Assembly (NCBI GenBank): GCA_002399405.1
Contig: DHDP01000012.1
Span: 214,611-278,610 of the forward strand
Reading direction: 5' to 3'
From: Treponema sp. UBA4873
GTDB taxonomy: Bacteria; Spirochaetota; Spirochaetia; Treponematales; Treponemataceae
DNA length: 64,000 nt
Below the pieces are notes generated by a model that searched no databases, was not told the origin of the DNA, and saw nothing but the letters and a program-made list of their open reading frames with translations. Both the position numbers and the translations under genes were made by a program. Within the stretch, counting starts at the first letter, position 1, and every line of letters starts with the position of its first letter. Below, piece by piece: positions 58,906 through 64,000 of this stretch.

Positions 58906-61900
58906 ATGAAACGAGTCTGGGAAAATCCTGAAATTCAGGAAATAGACCGGCTGCCGGGACGCAGTCCGCTCATTCCGTTTGCTTCTGCCGATAAAGCCGC
59001 GTCAGAATGTGCTGCGGGACCAGAAGGATGCCCCGTTCCGGGAAGTCCGTATTACAGGGATCTCGACGGCAAATGGAAATTCGCGCTGCTCGATTCTCCG
59101 ACGCAGGATGAAACCGGGGAATTCGGGAACTGGAGCGCACCAGGTTTCAGTGTAAAAGAATGGAACGAAATAAACGTGCCGGGAACATGGACGCTGCAGG
59201 GATACGATTATCCTCACTATACGAACGTCCAGATGCCGTTCACCGTTCTGCCGCCGAACGTTCCGGAAAAAAATCCGACGGGATTGTACCGGCTCGATAC
59301 GGAAATTCCTGTTTCATGGAAAGGACGCCGCGTCGTTCTTCATATCGGCTCGGCTGAAAGCTGTACAATCGTATACGTAAACGGCATTGAGGCGGGCGTC
59401 TCGAAGGATACGCGCCTTCCGTGCGAATTCGACATTACGCCGTATCTCAAATGGAACGGTTCCGTATGTAAAGTTGTCGTCGCGATAAAAGTCGTACGCT
59501 ATTCCGACGCATCGTTCGTCGAAGATCAGGACCAGTGGTGGTTCGGCGGCATTCACCGCAGCGTATATCTCTATTCGACGGAGCAGTCGTTCATTGCGGA
59601 CGTACAGGCACTTACAAGCGTCGAAACGGCTGCAAACGGACGCTCCGACGGAATTGTGCCGCTTGTCGTAACGCTCGGCTGGGCGGACAACGGTGCTGAA
59701 ACGCGTATTACCCAGCCGCAGGCGGAACAGATGCTCCGTGTAATAAAATACGCGGTGTATGAACTTGACGGTACGCCTCAGAAAGGTTTCCCCGGAAAAA
59801 TCGCCGCATCGGGTGAAACTTCCGGGTCGTACGACTACCGCGCGACGCTCGATGAAATTCATGCGGATATCAGAATAAATAATGTTAATTTGTGGTCGAG
59901 CGAACATCCGTCTTTGTACGTCCTCGCGGTAAGCCTCTGCGAATGCGGTAAAACCGGCGGCGCGGGCCGCGTCATTGAAAGTACCGCATGTACTATCGGA
60001 TTCAAAAAAGTCGAAATCGCGGACAGGGAACTGCGGATTAACGGAAAAATGGTGTATATCCGCGGAGTGAACCGCCACGAGCACAGCGAATATCACGGCA
60101 AAACGCTCTCCACGGAAGCGATGGTGCGCGATGTCAGGATGCTTAAATCGTACAACTTCAACGCGGTGCGCACGTGCCACTACCCCGACGACGAACGCTG
60201 GTACGAACTGTGCGACCGCTACGGCATTTACCTGCTCGACGAAGCGAACATCGAAAACCACGCGTTCTACGACTGCCTCGCGCGCAGCGACGTCTGGTCG
60301 TACGCATACATGATTCGCGTGCAGCGTATGGTGCGCCGCGACAAGAATCACGCTTCGATTTTCGGCTGGTCACTCGGGAACGAAAGCGGCGACGGGCAGA
60401 ATCAGTGCGCATGCGCTTCGTGGATCCGCCGCGTCGACAATACGCGGATAGTGCATTACGAAGGCGCCGTACGCCCTGAAATAAATCAGGGGCCGTACAC
60501 GCTCGATTCGCTTGCACGCGGGAAAGGGATTACCGACCTCATCTCTCCGATGTATCCGGAAATCAGCCTCATCGTCGAATATGCTGAGACGCGCAGAGAC
60601 GAACGGCCGCTCATCATGTGCGAATATCTGCACTCGATGGGTAACGCAAGCGGCAGTCTTGACGACTACTGGAAAGCAATCGAGTCGCACCACGGTCTTC
60701 AGGGAGGGTTCATCTGGGACTGGATCGATCAGGGCATTGCCGCAGAACTTGCACCCGGAAAAAACGGCAGCCCGCAGGGCGGCAAATACTGGAAATACGG
60801 CGGAGACTTCGGCGACGAACCGAACGATCACGATTTCTGCGCAAACGGTCTCACTTTTCCGGACCAGACGCCGAAGCCGGCTATGGAAGAATGCCGTTAC
60901 CTCTTCGCGCCAGTACGTTTGAGCGCGGTTCATGCGCAGCAGGGCGAATTCGAACTGGAAAACAGGTACGACTTTACGACGCTCGCGGGAATCGTACTCA
61001 ACTGGGAAATCAGAAACAACGGCACTGCAGTCAAATCCGGGCGGATAAAGCTTCCGAAAGTTCTTCCCGGCATGAAGGCTTCCGTGAAGATTCCCGGAGT
61101 TCCAGCGGCGCTCGCTTCGAATACGTGCGGAGCGGAACTCGTACTGCATACTGAATTCGTTTACGCGGAGGATACCCCGTATGCAAAAACAGGCGAGCTT
61201 ATCCGTGCGGACGAATTCATGCTCGCCGAAGCGCAGGGCTGGCAGGATTTCAGCGGCAAGGCGAAAGGTGCCGTAACGAAAACGGCAGCTGAAGTAACGG
61301 AAACGGCCGCAGATGTGGCGAAAAACTTTACACCGGTGCTGTTCCGCGCAATGCTTGAAAACGAAGGCGTCAAAGGCGACCTGCCGCACATAAATGACAA
61401 AAATCAGCCGTGGTGTTTCCGGAACAAACCGACGCAGGCATGGCTCAACAGCGGCATTCAGGACATGGCGGCGAACAGGCTGAACGGCACGACGTACGAA
61501 CTCGTTTCTCCCCGAAACGCACTGAACAGCGTAAAATTCGGCACATGCAGATACACGATCGAAAAGTGTTCCGCACCGGACGGAAGCAGCGGCCTTCAGG
61601 TGGACGCAGTGTTTACGCTTACCGACGCACTCGCCGAATATCCCCGCGTTGGACTTACTGTCCCCGTGAGCGCCGAGCTCAAAAACGTGCGCTGGTACGG
61701 CCGCGGTCCGCACGAGTGCTACAGCGACCGAAAAGCAGGTGCAAAGCTCGGCATGTACGAAATGGAAGCGGAAGATCTCGAAGTGCGGTACATCGTGCCA
61801 CAGGAGAACGGCAGCCGATGCGATACAAAATACGTGGAACTCAACGGGGGCGGCAAATCGCTGCACATCCAGTCGCTCACGCCGTTCAGTTTCAGCGTGT

Positions 61901-62103
61901 CAAAATACACAGTCGCCGATCTGTTCAAATGCAACCATCCGGCAGAACTAACCGACCTGACGCAGTCCGCGGAAAATCCGCACTGGATGCTCACGATAGA
62001 CGCCGCACACCGCGGAGTAGGAACGGGAGCATGCGGTCCCGACACGCTGGAACCGTACCGCATCCGCCCCGGGGTGTATAAACTCAGCCTGCAGGTGTGG
62101 TAA
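58906..62103 (+). CDS. lacZ: GH2 beta-galactosidase, LacZ type
   Basis: 1065 residues from ATG 58906, which has GGAG 6 nt before; an ATG four codons upstream overlaps that site. Domain order follows E. coli LacZ: jelly-roll (about 40-220), Ig-like, TIM barrel (about 340-640), Ig-like and C-terminal beta-sandwich. The acid/base is Glu493 in FGWSLGNESG and the nucleophile Glu573 in LIMCEYLHSMGNASG. There is no signal peptide, so it is cytoplasmic and hydrolyses imported lactose or other beta-galactosides. An Ala/Thr/Val-rich insertion (AKGAVTKTAAEVTETAADVAKN, about 785-807) is unusual. The importer genes lie divergently beside it. Confidence 0.94.
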   Translation: MKRVWENPEIQEIDRLPGRSPLIPFASADKAASECAAGPEGCPVPGSPYYRDLDGKWKFALLDSPTQDETGEFGNWSAPGFSVKEWNEINVPGTWTLQGYDYPHYTNVQMPFTVLPPNVPEKNPTGLYRLDTEIPVSWKGRRVVLHIGSAESCTIVYVNGIEAGVSKDTRLPCEFDITPYLKWNGSVCKVVVAIKVVRYSDASFVEDQDQWWFGGIHRSVYLYSTEQSFIADVQALTSVETAANGRSDGIVPLVVTLGWADNGAETRITQPQAEQMLRVIKYAVYELDGTPQKGFPGKIAASGETSGSYDYRATLDEIHADIRINNVNLWSSEHPSLYVLAVSLCECGKTGGAGRVIESTACTIGFKKVEIADRELRINGKMVYIRGVNRHEHSEYHGKTLSTEAMVRDVRMLKSYNFNAVRTCHYPDDERWYELCDRYGIYLLDEANIENHAFYDCLARSDVWSYAYMIRVQRMVRRDKNHASIFGWSLGNESGDGQNQCACASWIRRVDNTRIVHYEGAVRPEINQGPYTLDSLARGKGITDLISPMYPEISLIVEYAETRRDERPLIMCEYLHSMGNASGSLDDYWKAIESHHGLQGGFIWDWIDQGIAAELAPGKNGSPQGGKYWKYGGDFGDEPNDHDFCANGLTFPDQTPKPAMEECRYLFAPVRLSAVHAQQGEFELENRYDFTTLAGIVLNWEIRNNGTAVKSGRIKLPKVLPGMKASVKIPGVPAALASNTCGAELVLHTEFVYAEDTPYAKTGELIRADEFMLAEAQGWQDFSGKAKGAVTKTAAEVTETAADVAKNFTPVLFRAMLENEGVKGDLPHINDKNQPWCFRNKPTQAWLNSGIQDMAANRLNGTTYELVSPRNALNSVKFGTCRYTIEKCSAPDGSSGLQVDAVFTLTDALAEYPRVGLTVPVSAELKNVRWYGRGPHECYSDRKAGAKLGMYEMEAEDLEVRYIVPQENGSRCDTKYVELNGGGKSLHIQSLTPFSFSVSKYTVADLFKCNHPAELTDLTQSAENPHWMLTIDAAHRGVGTGACGPDTLEPYRIRPGVYKLSLQVW

Positions 62104-62161
62104 GCGTACGGCAAATATACACGGAGCGTTTCACTTATCAGAAAAAATTGCATTTAGGTAC

Positions 62162-62290
62162 CTCATACAGGAAAACGGTCCGCTTACGGGAAAAATAATC
62201 CCCCCGGCTCCGGCTCGCCAAAATAGGACGAGTTGCAGCGAAGCTCCCCGCGCAGAGTCGCCAGGGGGATTATTTTTCCCGCCCTGTACA
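62162..62290. repeat. Structured intergenic repeat, copy 2
   Basis: 18 bp perfect stem (62187-62204 with 62264-62281: CGGGA5TAATC5 and its complement), 59 nt loop. The loop matches copy 1 nearly base for base while the stem does not. Same left flank, ACCTCATACAG-GAAAACGGTCCGCTTA. Lies after lacZ, facing apbE. No gene is seen in 62104-62522; the rest of that stretch, about 62291-62343, holds nothing I can name. Confidence 0.8.
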
Positions 62291-62343
62291 TGTCAATGAA
62301 AATTACAGATGCAGTAATTTTTAAAATATTTTATTCGTTCCTC

Positions 62344-62466
62344 CTTGTACGGAAAAGCAGGTAGCGGAGCTGGGAAAAAATCAGCGTGTGACTCTCGCCT
62401 ATTCCGGCGAGCCGGAACACGCGGATTTTTTCCCAGCGTAAGCGGACTGATTTTCTGTATGAGGTG
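62344..62466. repeat. Structured intergenic repeat, copy 3 (inverted)
   Basis: Same element in the opposite orientation. Stem of 21 bp with one mismatch (62369-62389 with 62417-62437), loop of only 27 nt that keeps TCCGGCTCGCCGGAATAGG and GAGTC of the others but lacks the 26 nt middle. Outer flanks ACCTCATACAG and TCCGCTACC are conserved. Confidence 0.8.
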
Positions 62467-62522
62467 ACACCGTGAAATCTTTCTGATAAGAAAAAGTACT
62501 CAGCGTTATATTTATCGTACGT

Positions 62523-63605
62523 TTATTTGAATACCGGCGTGCCGTTGTTCACCTGGAGCACGCCTTCCAGCGACTTTGACGCAGTCACGCTGCCGTCTTC
62601 GGATATGAATACGGCCGACACACGGGCGTGAAGTCCCGGGACCTCGGCGAATTTTGTTCCTGCGGCGCGGCCGTCCTCTATTTCCTGAAGAAGCGCCATT
62701 CCCTTCTCTTCACCGAGCACAAACACGCTCGTTGAAAGCGCGTCGGCCGCTATACTCGACTCGCAGACGATTGTCGACGATAAAAGGCCGGTACGGGCGG
62801 GACTGCCGGTCTTTGTGTCCAGTATATGATGATACCGCACGCCGTTCTGTATGAAAAACCGTTCGTATACGCCGCTCGTCACGACAGTCGAATTCGCAAG
62901 GGATAATACGAGCGCGGGATTTCCTTCCGGAGCGGACGGATCCTTCACGCCGACTTTCCACAGCGAGCCGTCCTTTTTCGTACCGAATACGTAGATATTT
63001 CCCCCGAGGTCGATAATCGCCCGTTTCACATTCCGGGCCTTGAGAATGGCCGTAAGTTCATCCGCGGCGTATCCCTTGACAATGCCGCCAAGATCGAGCG
63101 ACATGCCCGGCCGGCGCAGCATGATTGTCCCGCTGCCGTCGTCATTTTCAGACAGAACGACGTCCCGCCAGTTTATCAGCGCAAGCGCGGCGCTGATTTC
63201 CTGCTGAGACGGCACGCGCGCATGATCCGTGTTTATTCCCCATATTTTCACGAGCGGGCCGACAGTCGGATCGAACGCGCCTCCCGTAAGCTCCGCATAT
63301 TTCAGCGCAGTCCGTACGACGTACAGGACGTCGGAGGAAACAGGAACGGCCCGCTGTCCCGAAGCTTCATTAACTGCGGACACCTGGGACGTGCTGATAT
63401 TGACGCTGAAGTCGTCTTCTATTTTATGCAGCCGGGCAAAAAGCTCGTCGTAGAGCTTTGTCGTACCGTCGCTGTATGCGTTCACTGTACATACAGTCCC
63501 CATGACCATTTCGGTGCGCGGCTCCGTCACCTGCGAACAGGAAAAAAACACAAAACCGGCAAGTAAAATACTGATTGCGGCGACCTGATTGGAAAAATAT
63601 TTCAT
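62523..63605 (-). CDS. apbE: FAD:protein FMN transferase (ApbE)
   Basis: 360 residues, a lipoprotein by its signal (MKYFSNQVAAISILLAGFVFFSC). Attaches FMN to Thr or Ser of target flavoproteins such as NqrB/C or RnfG/D in the outer leaflet or periplasm. Family marks are EMVMGTVCTVNAYSDG, GAFDPTVGPLVKIWGI, MSLDLGGIVKGYAAD and the VTSGVYERFFIQNGVRYHHILDTKTG active region. No Rnf or Nqr genes in the window. The ATG lacks a ribosome-binding site; a TATATT lies 6 nt upstream. Confidence 0.94.
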   Translation of the reverse strand: MKYFSNQVAAISILLAGFVFFSCSQVTEPRTEMVMGTVCTVNAYSDGTTKLYDELFARLHKIEDDFSVNISTSQVSAVNEASGQRAVPVSSDVLYVVRTALKYAELTGGAFDPTVGPLVKIWGINTDHARVPSQQEISAALALINWRDVVLSENDDGSGTIMLRRPGMSLDLGGIVKGYAADELTAILKARNVKRAIIDLGGNIYVFGTKKDGSLWKVGVKDPSAPEGNPALVLSLANSTVVTSGVYERFFIQNGVRYHHILDTKTGSPARTGLLSSTIVCESSIAADALSTSVFVLGEEKGMALLQEIEDGRAAGTKFAEVPGLHARVSAVFISEDGSVTASKSLEGVLQVNNGTPVFK

Positions 63606-63611
63606 AGTATA

Positions 63612-63639
63612 AATATACCGAAAAAGTCCGACGAAGTAA
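63612..63639 (-). promoter_or_regulatory. apbE promoter (leaderless geometry)
   Basis: TTACTT (63634-63639), 16 bp spacer, TATATT (63612-63617), 6 nt to the ATG. A second TATACT directly abuts the ATG and is too close to serve. Confidence 0.5.
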
Positions 63640-63708
63640 TCAGGGGTGTTGTTTTACAAAATATTACCGGAAAATACTCCGAAAACGACACTTCTCAGCG
63701 AATTCTAT

Positions 63709-63725
63709 ACAGGAGGATTTCCTGT
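63709..63725 (+). promoter_or_regulatory. Hairpin over the RBS of the Rpn-type gene
   Basis: ACAGGA and TCCTGT pair over 6 bp around GGATT. The AGGAGG ribosome-binding site lies in the stem and loop, and the ATG follows at once. Hiding the site would keep translation low, as in some transposase genes. Confidence 0.6.
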
Positions 63726-64000
63726 ATGACTGATGATGATAAACTGAAACGCTACCGTCCCTCGCCGGACGCGCTGCTCAATCCGTGCCGCGACGAAGTG
63801 TTCAAGGCGCTCTTTACGAACGAATCGGAGGAATCACGCACAGCGCTGCGCTGTTTCCTTACCGCTGTCCTGCATAAAGAGGTGAAAGACGTCCGGCTGC
63901 GGCCCAACGAGCCGCCCGTCCTCGACGACAGCGACAAAGCCGTCAGGTTCGACGTTTCGTGCACGTTCAACGACGGTGAAGCAGCGGATGTTGAGATGCA
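63726..64000 (+). CDS. Rpn-type PD-(D/E)XK nuclease/transposase-like protein, C-terminus cut by window edge
   Basis: First 91 residues of a reading frame that runs off the window. LLNPCRDEVFKALFTNESEESRTALRCFLTAVL is the usual N-terminus of the Rpn/PDDEXK transposase family, and VRFDVSCTFNDGEAADVEMQ is the nuclease core with the catalytic Asp and the ExQ motif. Rpn proteins are endonucleases that raise recombination; many are found in multicopy in treponemes. AGGAGG precedes the ATG, inside a hairpin. Confidence 0.85.
   Translation, partial: MTDDDKLKRYRPSPDALLNPCRDEVFKALFTNESEESRTALRCFLTAVLHKEVKDVRLRPNEPPVLDDSDKAVRFDVSCTFNDGEAADVEM

Noticed and set aside
60370..61866. Open frame of 498 codons antisense to lacZ, and another of 345 codons at 59314-60351
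   Set aside because: Both are opposite a GH2 enzyme with intact active-site motifs. Composition is odd (Phe/Arg/Cys-rich) and no ribosome-binding site or promoter is seen.
1..64000. tRNA, rRNA, CRISPR array, prophage or complete insertion sequence
   Set aside because: I read all intergenic gaps and found no T-loop-like sequence in a cloverleaf, no regularly spaced repeats, and no transposase gene apart from the Rpn-type fragment at the right edge.

Overview
The window reads as chromosomal DNA of a host-associated spirochaete, most likely a Treponema with roughly 50% G+C. This rests on gene content: an archaeal/eukaryotic-type phenylalanyl-tRNA synthetase alpha subunit (a known spirochaete trait), a YaaR-bactofilin-M23 peptidase-PSP1 block, several proteins I know only as treponemal conserved hypotheticals, and large outer-membrane beta-barrel proteins. 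A species name (T. brennaborense is one thought) would be a guess. I saw no tRNA, rRNA, CRISPR array, prophage or complete insertion sequence.

Layout. (1) 1-10842, minus strand: a LacI-type regulator followed by a sugar operon of a GH99/71-like lipoprotein hydrolase with a discoidin-type domain, an ABC sugar-binding protein, two permeases and two tandem GH65 glycoside phosphorylases, the last cut by the window edge. A near-consensus promoter and a LacI-like operator lie between the regulator and the operon. (2) 10954-20134: GerMN-domain protein, degenerate GGDEF membrane protein, a hypothetical, proS, a methyltransferase, and the envelope block M23 peptidase-bactofilin-YaaR-PSP1. (3) 20312-28245, plus strand: tatD, dus, a spirochaete hypothetical, an intact diguanylate cyclase, a rhomboid protease, two secreted hypotheticals and pheS, closed by a strong terminator. 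(4) 28288-31508: a lipoprotein chitinase with two complete GH18 domains behind a perfect palindromic operator. (5) 31523-36523: glycerol catabolism (glpK, two FAD oxidoreductases, DUF1667). (6) 36602-42368: two Wzi-like outer-membrane proteins, an FMN alpha-hydroxyacid oxidase and pfkA. (7) 42437-52954: ftsK, a lone CBM48 protein, metK, nth, mscS, an FtsH-like AAA protein without a protease domain, and a three-gene unit of two membrane proteins plus an M20 peptidase. (8) 53021-53552: three overlapping short ORFs ending in an XRE regulator. (9) 53654-62103: a NarL-type two-component system, a second ABC sugar importer and a divergent GH2 beta-galactosidase. (10) 62104-64000: structured repeats, apbE, and the start of an Rpn-type PD-(D/E)XK nuclease.

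The metabolic theme is glycan scavenging: extracytoplasmic hydrolases release sugars, ABC importers bring them in, and GH65 phosphorolysis or GH2 hydrolysis feeds glycolysis (pfkA), with glycerol as a side input.

Three non-genic patterns stand out. First, three copies of a structured element of about 100-140 bp lie between convergent genes. Their 18-21 bp stems differ in sequence yet stay self-complementary, around a conserved loop, and their A/T tracts would make two-way terminators. Second, eight genes, including three divergent pairs, have a sigma70-like -10 hexamer 6-8 nt before the ATG and no Shine-Dalgarno sequence, which implies leaderless transcripts. Third, stable hairpins sit between the binding-protein and permease genes of both ABC operons, and one of them holds an ATG in its loop. 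Several start codons were moved on promoter or ribosome-binding-site evidence; each case is noted in its entry.
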